Assembly (NCBI GenBank): GCA_018806915.1
Contig: JAGKQI010000105.1
Location: 1,612,001-1,676,000, forward strand
DNA from: Phytophthora colocasiae
Taxonomy: Eukaryota; Oomycota; Peronosporomycetes; Peronosporales; Peronosporaceae
DNA: 64,000 nucleotides
Direction: 5' to 3'
Part shown: positions 45,469 to 57,514 of the stretch, piece by piece
Position numbering within the stretch: the stretch's first letter is position 1
How the letters are laid out: each line of letters opens with the position of its first letter
The notes under the pieces: model-generated
Told to the model about the DNA's origin: nothing
The model's input: the letters and a program-made list of their open reading frames with translations, nothing else
Databases searched by the model: none
Program-made: the position numbers and the translations under genes

Positions 45469-45795
45469 GGGGCAGTCTATCGATAAGGAGAAGCCATTTC
45501 TGCCGTGAATGTGTCCAGTCCTTGAATTCTTTGCCATTAGATGACCTGTTGAATTGTTTGCTTTTATCCACTCTTGTGTATTGTGCCGATTAATTCGTAG
45601 GCAAGGTGTACTGTTGTTATGATCGCAACTTCAGAGGATCTACAATGAAAACCTACAGAGGAGGAAGAAGAGGCCGAGGAATGATGTCTCCCTATTGACG
45701 AATATGACAATGAGTGCCAATATGTGTCCAAGGGTATTTGGACTGATCACCCCCGTTCGTACTTATAAAATATCACACAACCTTTTGCGGCGGAT
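45469..45795. other. Intergenic region upstream of RCC1-BTB gene
   Basis: About 330 bp with no recognisable gene. It is AT-richer than its neighbours and presumably contains the RCC1-BTB promoter. The ATG at 45796 was chosen because it is the first ATG in the exon-1 frame that leads into the first RCC1-like blade; an in-frame 5' extension cannot be excluded. Confidence 0.35.
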
Positions 45796-48700
45796 ATGCA
45801 CGTCCTTTCAATTGCGACGGTCACCTCAGTGGAAGAGACTAGAATCGAAACATCGACATCAGAGGCAATGGAGGTACCAGCGATGGTGGAGCAAATGCGT
45901 GAGTGCTCCCGAAACCTTAGTAGAATTCTCCAAAACCTACACGATGTTGAGTTTGAGGAAAAAGATGTGGATGAATTCGAAGAAGCTCAAGAGGAATACC
46001 AAGATACAACACGAAGTGACGCCAATTGTCTCAATGAACCACTAAAGTTTAGTATTTTACCACGTACACCACTGCCCGAACTTGTTAAAGTTTTCGAGTG
46101 GGGGAAACATGACGATACAGACACACTCAGTCCTTCCAGCTTCCGACCACTTCACATAGCAACGGTTTGTACAAATAAATATTGTTATCATTGGTGACGA
46201 TCATACTAATCGGTTGATTTTTGATCAGCCTTTGCCGAGGAATCGTATCGTAGAAGCAGCCTGCAGTCGATTCCATACGCTTTTTCTCAACGATATGGGT
46301 CTGGTGTTCGCTTACGGACACAATTTGGACGGAGCACTGGGAATTGGTCAAGAATTCAGCGGATACGTAGCCCAGCCTACTTTACTCGAGTTTTTCTTCG
46401 ACAACCTGGTCGTTGTGCAACAAGTTTCGTGTGGTGGAGACCAACTGACTGGTGCGCATTCTGCAGCGGTGAGTCAAGATGGATCGCTGTTTACGTGGGG
46501 TGTAGGCGTTGCACTGGGTACAGGGACGTTAAGAAGCGCTTTGACTCCTCAGCACGTTGAATTGCCACACGGAGAAACTGCTCAAGAGGATGGAAGCAAT
46601 GCAAAGTTTGCGGTGCAGTCCGTTTCGTGCGGTAGTGGCTTTTGTGTGGCAATTTCGCGTGAAGGTCATGCTTTTTCGTGGGGGAAATGGGCTGATGGTC
46701 GTCTTGGACTCGGTCCGATTCCCGTTATTGCAAAAACCTCTCGACGTCATGGAGGAGGAGCTGTTCGCAAGCAATTTCAGATGTTTCAACTTCATCCCAA
46801 GCCAATTCAGAGCTTACTTCATTCGGGTGGTAGTGAAGACGTAAGGTTTCTGAAAGTGGATTGTGGAGACGCTCACTGCGTTGGTTTGACAACTGAAGGA
46901 AAATTGTTTACCTGGGGACGAGGAAGCAGTGGACAACAAGGGCGGGGCGACGTCAGCAATACGTTTAAGCCTGCGATAGTGCCTAAACTGATAGGAACTA
47001 GGTGGATAGATGTCGCTGCTGGTGAAAACTGGAGTATGGCTCTCTCAATTGACGGAAAAGTGTGGTCATGGGGTGGTTGTGGAGCTTCTGTACTGGGCCA
47101 CGGTCTCCAAAGCAGTGAAAGGAATGGACTGCTGGCTCAGACTGTTCTCCAGCGGTACCAACAGCTTCTTTCACAGGATAAAACCGCGTCATTATCGAGC
47201 CCTAAACTGCAGTGGATGGTGCCTCAGTCAATCTCCTGCTTCTCCACACCCGATATCCGCATTTGTCGACTAAGTGCTGGAGCTCAACACGCGGCTGCCA
47301 TTTCAGACACTGGTGATCTCTACATGTGGGGAGACGGGTATCCTGAAGGAAGTATTGGTGATGCAGATACCAACCATTTTGTTCTTTCAAGTCTACCAAA
47401 ACTTGTAAATTCTGGACAGCACGTACATGGAGACACATCAACCAACAATGGCGCCGATATCGGAACGCATAGCGTTGAACACGTCGTGTGTGGTGGACGG
47501 CACACAATCGCCTTCACTTCGGGCAGTTTCCTTGCTCGCTCGATGAGTAAATTGTATCGCGACTCGAACGAACCTGGAGAAGGGACATCTCCAACAGATT
47601 CAGATCTCGTTCTGGTTGTATCGGGTCAACGTCTCCAGGCGCACAAACTGTTGCTGGCTCAGCGAAGCCCAGTGTTACGCGAACTTATTCTAGAGGAAGA
47701 GCAGCGACACAGCGAGATGAACTCTTTATCCGGGACAGAACCAATGGAGCTGCTCCTTCCGCGACTGCGCGTTGACGTCGCTCGAGCTCTACTGGAGTAC
47801 ATTTACACTGACAGCTTCACAATGGAAGTCAGCAAGAGTTCGTATTTCCTACTACGTGACGTTCTACGAGCAGCGAAAGTCTACAGACTCCCCAGTCTCA
47901 TACAGCTTTGTCGTGCTCGTCTCTTCTCAGCTTCACCTGCATCTCTCTTTGGTGTTTCTTCTCCTCCTTCAGCACTTGACGATATTGCTGAAGATAACTC
48001 ACTGGATGATATCGACAGTGAAGACGAACTAGAGGAGAATGTGGGAGACCATCGTACGCTGAATGACGACATGAAATTCGCGTTAAGCGATGACGTGTGG
48101 GCTGACACGGTCTTACAGGCTGAAGGTCGTAGTATTCTCGTTCATCGGTGCATGTTGATCGCTCGAAGCGAGTACTTTCGAGCTTTGCTAGCATTCAACC
48201 GCTCGGCTTTACACTCGGAATATGGACATTTGGACAAGAATATGGCGCTTGTGAAGGTGGAGGATACGTACGCTGGAATTGTCCGCGTGCTTCGCTTCAT
48301 TTACTACGACCAAGTTACGTTACCTCAAGTACACTCGAAAATTGACGATAGTGAGATGGAGGAGCAGATGAACGATCAATTGCTCGAGGATCTCGTTGCA
48401 GCGGACAAATACGGACTGGAACGGATGAAGCGGTTGTGTGAACATGCGATTGAAGTGACCGAAGCCAACTGCTTGGATGTCCTAGCGGTAGCTGAGCTGG
48501 TTCATGCCGCTCATTTGAAGCAAGTTGCGTTGAACTTTGTACAGTCGCATTTAGTAGCTGTGACAGCGCGTGAAGATGAATTTCTTCGCTTCCAGCAGAA
48601 TTTCCCTCGAGTACTGGAGGAGCTGTATACCAGTCTCCGTGAATCAAATCAAGAAGAGACTCTTCTTCGAGTACGTTCGTTTATGAGGAACTCTTCCGTG

Positions 48701-48969
48701 GGAATGATCTGACCTGTATCTGTTGTTAGGAGTGGTATACTGACGTGAAGAAATGTTTGGATGCTCAACGAGAAGAAAGAGAAACTCAATGGAGCAAAAA
48801 GTCTGCAGCTGCTGCGTTTCCGTGGATTCCACTCAGCTTGACGATCGTCTTTGGAACGTTGTATTTGTCCGTAATGCATACCCAAGAGCACGAATATTCT
48901 GCTGTCCCTGTCACTAACTTAGTAGCGATTGCTGCTATCGTAGTAGCCATTTTCATGGGCTACCTCTAG
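45796..48969 (+). CDS. RCC1-repeat / double BTB protein with C-terminal membrane hairpin
   Basis: The inferred CDS is join(45796..46164,46229..48670,48730..48969), 1,016 aa. An acidic leader (about 1-90) is followed by RCC1 propeller blades to about residue 560 ('FEWGKHDDTDTLSPSSFRPL', 'LFTWGRGSSGQQGRGDV', 'VWSWGGCGASVLGHG', 'LYMWGDGYPEGSIGDADT'). Two BTB/POZ domains come next, about 580-710 ('SDLVLVVSGQRLQAHKLLLA') and 740-860 ('DVWADTVLQAEGRSILVHRC'), each with a BACK-like helical stretch. The order RCC1-BTB-BTB is that of IBTK-type CUL3 adaptors, without their ankyrin repeats. The third exon adds two hydrophobic segments ('FPWIPLSLTIVFGTLYLSVM', 'LVAIAAIVVAIFMGYL'), so the protein is probably tail-anchored in a membrane. 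A CUL3 role is inference. Confidence 0.85.
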
Positions 48970-49005
48970 CATAGCCAAACCGCCATAGGAATTGTAATGA
49001 ATCAA

Positions 49006-50194
49006 CTACTGCGCAAGTGATAATCCGACAATGTCTCTGTATCCCTGCGCAGCCAGCTTTTCCATCATTCGACGAGTGTCTGAGGATTTTACTCCGATAT
49101 CGTTCTCGACCTCAAGCACTCGCTGTGACCCGTCTCGAAACGTAGCTAATACTCGACGGCACGTGGAGTTTGCACTCCAGCCAACGCCGCCACTGAGGTG
49201 CCACGCGTTGCGGATCATGAGCTCAAACTCACCGTCGTGAGCAATCCCAGCGCTGAGATCCTTGTAGTATTCCAGAAACTCGTGCCAGGTGATAACTCCG
49301 TCTCCACATGAGTCAGATTGCTCAAAAACGCGCATCAACTCGAGCATCGCGTTTCGGGGCTCCATCCGACCTGCGAGGACCTCAGGGTGTTGTGAGGCAT
49401 CGTACAGCCGTTCAACCTCTTCGATTGTAGCTTTGCCGTCTCCCGATGTGTCTAGGAGAGCGAAAGCCTTCTTCACTAGCAGGATACGGCACTTTGGCAT
49501 GGATCCCTGTTCAGCAGCTAATGCGTTAGGAGGAAGGTATTGACTAACTAGAGGTAAACTTTTACCCTTAGTCCACGCATCAGCTCGTCAATGGTGATTT
49601 TGCCGCTCTGATCTCGATCAAAGCATCGAAAAGTGAGCTTCAGTTCCTCAGGGTTGGCATCGTGGACCCCCAAATGTATGATACCATTTCGAAATTCCTG
49701 ACATTTTTTGTCAGATTGTACGAATGAAAACTAACCTCAAGCGGAATATCTACCTCAAACTCGATGACACCGTTCCCATTCTCATCCATTCTCCTCAAGA
49801 TCACTCCTAACGTTCGAATACCATTCTTACCACCTGCGTCGAGGATACTTTCTCTCACAGACTCAAGGAGGGACCGTGTTCTACCATTCAGCACTGCTCG
49901 ACCTGAAAATCCCGTGACGGCATTAGCAAATTCAGCGTAGCTCAGTACGCCATCAAGATCCGCATCATAACGATCGAAGAGAGCCTCAATCTCAGCCTGC
50001 ACACCGACGAAGTTGAGCGACAGCATGGCACGTGCGAACTCGTCGAAGTCCAGAACACCACTGCCATCACGGTCGAAGTTGCGGAAGTGCTTAACGAGTA
50101 AAGCTGATTGACTGTGCTCGTCACGATAACCAGACCGCACCTCGAACATCTCCCGCAATTTGACTTCCAGAGCGTCGACTTTACCTTCAGTCAT
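49006..50194 (-). CDS. Multi-EF-hand protein, calcyphosin-like
   Basis: The inferred CDS is complement of 49754..50194, 49566..49697, 49006..49506; 357 aa, phase 0 introns. At least five canonical EF-hand loops are visible: 'DRDGSGVLDFDE', 'DADLDGVLSYAE', 'DENGNGVIEFE', 'DRDQSGKITIDE' and 'DTSGDGKATIEE'. A sixth, degenerate loop is 'SDSCGDGVITWHE'. The segment 'HEFLEYYKDLSAGI' followed by 'FELMIRNAWHLSGG' is characteristic of calcyphosin (CAPS/CAPSL) proteins. The C-terminal ~60 residues carry the domain seen in ciliary CAPS relatives ('NSTCRRVLATFRDGSQ'). Calcium sensor; a flagellar location is plausible from the family and from the flagellar genes nearby. Converges on the RCC1-BTB gene (36 bp). 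Confidence 0.85.
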
Positions 50195-50612
50195 CTTGTA
50201 GAATAGTTTTTAGGAAACGGTAGAATAGTTTTAGGAACTCAAGAATAGCAAACAACACTCCGCTGAAGTGTTCCAGCCTGGTACCGCTGACAGAAACTCC
50301 ATCAGCTTTAGAGGGTGTGGTTGAACTGGAGTCCGTAGCTGGCAGGTAGACCTTAAAACGTTTATCCAGGTCAACACCTCGATACGCTGACCAAAGTTGA
50401 CATAAAAATACTAGTACATTGTATTACATGTCATGTACTGTACAGCAAACTAGTTGGGATGTCTTATACTGAATATACGGGGTTATTGTTATCATGGAGA
50501 AGACAGTATAATATTATGCGGTATTTATAAGGATAAATATTTATGTTGCAGTAAGAAGGTTAAATGTTTATGCTATCATTGTCAGTATAATCCATGCTGC
50601 GAACCGACGGGA
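50195..50612. other. Divergent promoter region, EF-hand and ankyrin genes
   Basis: 418 bp between divergent start codons. It becomes AT-rich from about 50400 and holds short palindromes (TACTAGTA near 50409, GTACTGTAC near 50434). No gene was recognised. Confidence 0.4.
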
Positions 50613-52784
50613 ATGGAAGAAGACTACGATGCAGTACAAGATGCTGATGGGAATGGAGGTGAGAGGGAGTATGGCGCGCATTAACCTTTATGACCACCGA
50701 TATATTTAATAAAGTTGCAATTTATTGCCAGTGTACGCTTATCCTGAAGAGTACGATGTAAACTACGCGAATTACAATCAGCAGCAACAAGAAGGGGATT
50801 ATTATGCTTCCTACCAGCAAGAAGGCTATGAAGGGTATTACTACCAACAAGAAGATGGACAGAATGGTGCTGACCAGTACAGCTATGACCCAAATTACAC
50901 TGGGTTAGAAGGACAAGAGTACAACTACTATGCTGATCAAGGATATGAAGTAGAACAAGAGGCGTATACAGCTGAAGACGGGCAGCAAGACTACTTGGAC
51001 CAACTTGCAGTAGAACAGACTACTGGATATTACTACGATGATCAAGGGAATTTGATGGAGTATGCAGAGGCCGAGTCACCAACAAACTTGTTTAACCAAG
51101 AAACCTATTGGGAACAGGATTACAATTTACAGGATGCAGCTCTAGGAGAACAAGAAGAAACTCGTCATGAAAGCGAAGGACTTAATCCAACAGAGTTAAC
51201 CCCTCAAATGACGGATAGTGTGTCTACACCTGAAGGAAATTCTACACGCAAGGCTAAAACGGAAGGGAAGAATGGTAGAGCATCGTCTCCGTCAAGGAAA
51301 AAGGTAAAGTTTATAGGTGAAGTTGGTTCTTTGAAATATTTTAAATTCCTTTTTTCTGGTTGAGCTAGAAGACGAAAAAGGAGCGTATCGCACAGCGTCA
51401 GGCTTTACTGGAGAAAGAGGAAGAGGAGAGGCTCAAGAAGGAAGAAGCTGCAAGTATCAACAACAATGCGTCAGGGGAGGGATCAGCCGCAACAGCCAAT
51501 ACAACAAAAGTATCCAAGAAGAAAGTCGGATTTGTGGAACGGGGGAAAGCAAAGTTCCAGATAAAGTTGCGCATCGCTAAAGCTATCAAGAGAGATCGGA
51601 TGCCCGTGCAAATGCGCATTCTTCCGACGGTACCCGCACTCCAAAAGTTTTTTTTTTTTTTTTCAGATGTCTTGTCACTAACTTACATGTGATCGGATTG
51701 TAGACTCGGAAACACCTGACCCCGATGGACAAATACTTCGGAGGCACAAGTGTTGAATGCGTTTTATCCGACATTTTCTGGGCATCAATAAAGGGGGACA
51801 TTAACCGCGTGAAACACCTTGTCGAAGTGGAAGGAGAAAGCCCAACAGACAGCAAGTTGGACCCGTGGAATGTACGAATAACACCTCGCGATATATCCGC
51901 TATAGCTTCTGACATTGCGTTCTACTGTTCAGTTACATCAAACTCCTCTCCATTGGTAATCAAAAAAAAGTAGTTGCAAAAACTCCGAAGACTAAGTGGT
52001 TGCTGCTTTTCTAGGGCAGCAAAAGGTGGATCCGTGAATGTGATAAATTATCTTCTGAGTGTAGGTGCCAGTCCAAGATGCTTGGATGAGAACGGTAGTT
52101 TACCTCTGTACGTAATAACCATTGTAAGATGAGTTCTGTAGTCTATACTACACTAACTCAAAGTCTGTGTATTTTCAGCCACCTTTCATGTTGGGCTGGC
52201 CACGTTAACGCGAGTATTATGCTGCTACGTGCTTCTGATGCCAAGGATCTGTATATACAAGATTATGATGTACAAAGCTAAAGTCTTCAGCTTGTGTTTC
52301 TGATAGAGCTAACTCTTTGTTTGCTGACTACATGTATCAGGGGGCATTGTGTTCTCTTGACTGGGCGAACGTTCGAGGCCACACAGAATTGCTAAGAGCA
52401 ATCGAAAAGGTAAAATTGAGAGACAGCAAGTCGAGTACACCTGCTTACTGGCGCTGTTGTTGAACGTCTACAGTATCAGGACTCGTTGTGGTTGCCCAAA
52501 TTTGTGGACGATTTGATCCGTGGTATTATTCGGTACAAGATCAAAATCTTCAAGGAACCACCGAAAAAATCTTAAACGCTGAAGCAAAAGAAGCAAAAGA
52601 TCCAAAAGAGATTGTGGTGGACCAAGGTATTGCAGCAGACCCAACTAGTAACGGCATTGGCAAGCCTGATGAAGAAACAGTTGAAAGTCCAGCAATCGTG
52701 AAGAAATCCCTACTAAAACGATCCAAGACAGACCAAAAACTGGAAAAGACCAACAAGGAAGCATCTTCGAAATCTGTCGGTTAA
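50613..52784 (+). CDS. Tyr/Gln-rich ankyrin-repeat protein, 3' end apparently frameshifted
   Basis: The inferred CDS as it stands is join(50613..50658,50732..51303,51369..51629,51704..51871,51933..51955,52015..52107,52179..52269,52341..52409,52474..52575), 474 aa. The N-terminal 200 residues are rich in Tyr, Gln, Glu and Asp ('YEGYYYQQEDGQNGADQYSY'). A charged coiled coil follows ('RQALLEKEEEERLKKEEAAS'), and then ankyrin repeats ('LHQTPLHWAAKGGSVNVINY', 'LHLSCWAGHVNASIMLL', 'DYDGALCSLDWANVRGHTEL'). Exon 5 is a 23-nt micro-exon. The stop at 52573-52575 comes directly after a run of six A (52564-52569). A Lys/Glu-rich frame continues from there to a stop at 52784, 31 bp from the convergent ABC gene, suggesting that one A is missing in the sequence or the allele. 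Function unknown. Confidence 0.7.
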
Positions 52785-52815
52785 GAAAAACAATGTTTGC
52801 TCTGCAATGGACGCA

Positions 52816-55800
52816 TCAAAGCAATTCAGTCTCGCTCTGGGAGGAGTTTACTAAACGATAAAACAGTGACTGTGAGTTATTCGCCAGCTCCTTAGGGTCT
52901 CCACTTTCAGCGATGCGGCCATTATCCAGCAGCAACACTCGGTCGCAGTGCATGATTGTATGAATCCGATGAGCAACAGTTAGTACAGTCGACGTCGCAA
53001 ACTCTGAGGAAATAACCTATCAAAACACAACGTTAATAAATCTATACGCTCCAGTCTTTTTTCCAAAACTTACGTCTGAAATGGCTCGTTCAGTCTCCTG
53101 ATCGATAGAAGCAGTAGCTTCGTCAATACAAAGAACTTTAGACGGTCGCAGTAGTGCTCGTGCAATACACAGTAATTGTGCCTGACCCTGACTGAAAGTC
53201 GCAGCTTGTTCTTCAGCTCCACCTTCGACAATAGTATCCAGACCTTTTTCCAGCTGAGCAATAGCATTCGAAAGTCCATGACACTTACGTAACACCGTCC
53301 AAAGCCGTTCATCAGTCATTTCTCCTCTAGGATCGAGATTGGAACGCACAGTTCCAGAGAAGAGGACGACGTCTTGAGGGATATACGTGAGTCTCGACCG
53401 CAGATCTTGGAGATTCAGTGAATCCAAAGGCACGTTGTCAATCAAAATACTACCACTTCGTTCCCACGGGACGGCTCGGAACAGAGCATTCAACAGTGTG
53501 GACTTCCCCGCTCCTGTACGTCCGCAGATACCTAACTTTTGGCCTGGGGGCACATCAAACGTGACGTATTTCAAGGCTGGAGCTGCTTCTCGAGGCCCAA
53601 CCCACTCCCATTCAGCATCAAATTTGTGATCCGAGATAATAGAAGGACCATACTTGACCGTCAGCGCCTTGATCGAGATATGACCTGCTGTAGGCCAGGT
53701 GCTCTGTATTTCGGTAGTTCTTACCAGCTTTTCATCTTCCTCAGGCTCCAGATCTGCGTACTCTTTAACACGCTCCACAGCGATCATTTGGCGTTCAGTA
53801 TCGACGAAACTATTGAGTATTGAGTTGAGTTTCCCCACAATAGGAAGAGCGTATGTGAGCGTAAGACCCAGGACTCCAGGATTGACAGTTCCAGTAACAT
53901 TGAAGTCAACCACAGCGAATACAGCCACAAAAGACGTGACACAGACGCCCAACATATCCAGACGTAGACCAAACCAAGCACCAGTGGTTGAACCAAGAAA
54001 CGAGACCTTTTGACTACGGTTCAAACGTACTCCATACTTGTAGGCATACTGTTGCTGCTTCCGGGCTGCACGAATGACTGTTAAACCGTCCAGCGTGTCA
54101 GTAAACATGGCCAAAAGTGGAGATTGTGTGGCTGCATCCAGTCTCTTCAGATGACGGGAACTTGGGCGATAGTCACGTTGTAAGTGGAAGTACAAGATGC
54201 TCAATGGTACTAACAATCCCAGTACCAAGCGATTCCCATAGAAAAGGATAACAAGAGCCCCCATCACGTCTGTTGCGTCTTTCAGGAAGATATTGAAAAT
54301 GAACGGGAGAGATTCATCCACTGCGTACGTATCTCCACTCAATCTATTGAGCACTCGCCCAGTAGGAGTCCGCTCAAAGAACCTCAGTGGAGCTGCAAAC
54401 ACACTACGCACCAACTTATTGTACGTGGCTCGAGCTGCTCGTAACCCACCGTAAGCGAAGAGAAAAGAACGGGAAAACACGGCGATAATATTTGCTCCAG
54501 CGATATATAGCAATACCATCGCGAACTCTCGAGGGGTGATGGAGTGCTTCCCGTTTGTATACACAGCGATCCACCAGTCCATTGTGTTACGAGAGACCTG
54601 CATAGCAGCCACAGAGATCAAGATAACAACTGAAAGAGCCCAGCCTACATCCAATGAATAGGCTTTCCAGACGTGCCAACCCACACCTCCAGACTCTCGA
54701 TGCTCTTCTTCCTCTGAGGTCGAAGTATGGTCAGTTTCTGAGGATGAATCGGTAGCTTCCTCAGGTTTTGGCTCTGTATCTGGAACGGAAGTATCTTCAC
54801 TTGAATTTTCAGTAGGAGAGCTCTTAAGTAGATTCATCAAGCGACTGGGTGGGTCTTTCGTCCTCAATACACTATACGTTCCCTGTTCAATGATCCGACC
54901 TTCATCCATGACGACAACCTGTGCGTCTGAAGGGAAAAGAGGCAGGAGATGGAGTGAGTGCGTCACGATAACGACAGCAGCTTCCTCTGGAAAGATGTTA
55001 GAGCCTGACATGAAGCAGTTTGACACCACTTTACTAGCTGTCGTGACGTCCAAACCACTCAAGGGATCGTCCAACAAGTACAGACTTGATTGCTGGTAAA
55101 GAGCGCGAGCGAGGTTGATTCTGGCCCGTTGGCCACCACTGAAGTTACTGCCGTTCTCAGCCACACTGTAAAGTTTCTTCATACTGCGAAGATCCACATT
55201 CAGCTCACAAGCTCGTAGCACTCGCTCATATCGAGAACGGTCAATAGAGTCCTTTCCACCTTCCCCATTGTACAAAGTAATGTTTTCTTCAACAGTCCCA
55301 CGAAAAAGCCAAGGGGACTGAGGGGCGTAGGAGCAACTGGAACCTTCGATTCTCTGGGAGGGAGCAATTGAACTCGATCGCAGTGGCATTTCGCCCAGTA
55401 AAGCCAGTAAAAGGGACGATTTGCCAGCGCCTACTGGACCACAGACCACATACGTTCCAGGGCGTAAGTCCAATTCGTTAATACGCAGCACGAACGGATT
55501 AAGTCGTACACATTCCTCCAGTAATAGAGGGGTCTCTGCACTGGTCTCATCGTTTTCAATGTCGTCATTCCTTCTCGACCCCCAGGTAAATTCACAGTCA
55601 CGAATAAAAATGTTCCCATCTTTCTTGTCAAATGCTTCAGAAGTTGACTTTTCTCTTCCGTTTTCCTTATCAAAAAGGAACCCACGGATACGTAACGCTG
55701 ATACTCTTGCCTCCAGAAACCCATTGATAATCCACGGGAAGTAGTTCATAGGGAAGATCAAACGATCGAGCAGCGCTATCGCTGTGAAGGCATCTGCAGC

Positions 55801-57255
55801 TGAAATATCTCGTCCGGAGAACACTGCAGTAGCAAAGACTGAGACCTGCACGATAACCGGTGTAGATGCCCAAAAGAACACACAGAAAGCGTCTAAGTAT
55901 TTACGCACTTGTAGTCTCCCCATCTCCAACGAACGACTTTTACTCATCGACTCCAGTCGAGATACCACCCAACCCAGTAACTTTAGAGTACGAATAGCCT
56001 TGAGACTTTCCGCTGTCAAACCGACACGTTCGTCACGAAATTGCATCATATCCGTCGTAACACTCTGGATTTTACGGCCTAAAACCGTTTGAAGAGGTAG
56101 CATAACAGCTAAAACTGCGATTCCAGCAATGAAAGCCACCGATACGGCTTGGCTCAATAGAATTAAAGCGACTGCAATCTCTGCTGGGATAAGGACCATA
56201 TCAAATAGAGTACTTGGCATACCAACGATTCGTCCAACGTCCACAGAGAGCAAGTTAGTGATTCGACCAATCCCTCCAGCCTGTCGCTTTTCTCTTCCTG
56301 AAAGCTCCAAAGTCCGTGCGTAGATCGCAGAAACCAATCCAGCACGTACACGTAGGTCGAACCTCTTCCAGGCGAGGTTATACTGTGTTCCAGACACAGC
56401 TGAAAGAATCGATCGCCCAACCATAGCTGCTGCGAGGACATAACCTTTATACAGTGACGGATTGGATGAATCCGCCCAGTCCAAGAAGAGTTTCAACAAC
56501 AAAGGACTCGCTAATCCAATGGCTTTGTTCACAGTCGACCACACAGCAAACACAAATACCTCGAAGCCGTATAAGCGTCTCACTACTCGTAAAAAGGAGC
56601 GTTTTGAAGGTTGATGGGTCTGAAATTCACTATGTAGCTCCTTCTCGAACACTGCAGCAGCGACTGACGTTGTGTCTCGTCTTGGGAGATCCGGAACATC
56701 ATCCATTTCCAGTCGACGCTGCTTGCCTAACTTAATGAACGGAGAGATCCAATGATACGAGAATTGAGAAAGCCATCCAGCGCGATCTAACGGACTCTCT
56801 CTAGTGTCTTGGATCTTCTCGATCGTTTCGTAAACTTCATCATTTCCAGTAGTAATTAGCAGTCTCAACACTGCTAAAACAGCTACAGCCACTGCAATTA
56901 CCGCCTTCCAATGCTCCAATACCACCAATAGATCGGATTCTCGACTGCTTCTTTGTAGAACCAACTCCTCCACAGTAGAAAGCACTAGAACCAACGTAAT
57001 AACCTTGCATCCTCTCTTATGTTGCTGAAACTCGAGCAACATCTCCACTATGTAGAAGAACCAGGCTGCTGTTGCCACACTCGCCCCAATAACCAATAAT
57101 GCGGATGAATGATGCAGTGTCGCTACACCTGCAACAGCTATAGAACAGGCCATAACTGCGATCGTAGTTAATAAGTGCACTACGTAGAGAACAATGTGAA
57201 GTTCACTCCAGCAACTTAAGCATTGTCTTCCTGCGAGATTGAGCACCTTCCTCAT
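52816..57255 (-). CDS. ABCC-family (MRP-type) ABC transporter
   Basis: The inferred CDS is complement of 53074..57255, 52816..53016; 1,460 aa. The N-terminus has about four hydrophobic helices (residues 20-140), a TMD0-like region. TMD1, NBD1, TMD2 and NBD2 follow. NBD1 has Walker A '[12 protein letters not shown]', signature '[15 protein letters not shown]' and Walker B '[12 protein letters not shown]', where Asp replaces the catalytic Glu, typical of ABCC NBD1. NBD2 has '[14 protein letters not shown]', signature '[15 protein letters not shown]' and '[11 protein letters not shown]' with the catalytic Glu. The terminal exon supplies the H-loop ('[19 protein letters not shown]'), so the short intron is required for a functional NBD2. 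Exporter of conjugates or xenobiotics, plasma or vacuolar membrane; substrate not predictable. Confidence 0.93.
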
Positions 57256-57514
57256 GCATAAGAAGAGAAATACCAGCTGAGATCCTGCATTAGAACAATG
57301 TCAATAAGGATAATTCTCTACAGAATTTCAGAATTCCATGCACCTTGAAGCACTAAGAGCTGCGTGCATTGAGCACTCGATAAGCTCGAACCATTGAGAG
57401 CAACGCAATAGATAGGTAGCAGTTGCATGAAGATCGAGGGGACCAAATCTGAAGAGACTTATCCTAACAGATACATAATTCTTGAAAAAAATACTATAAA
57501 CTTCTACTACTTTC

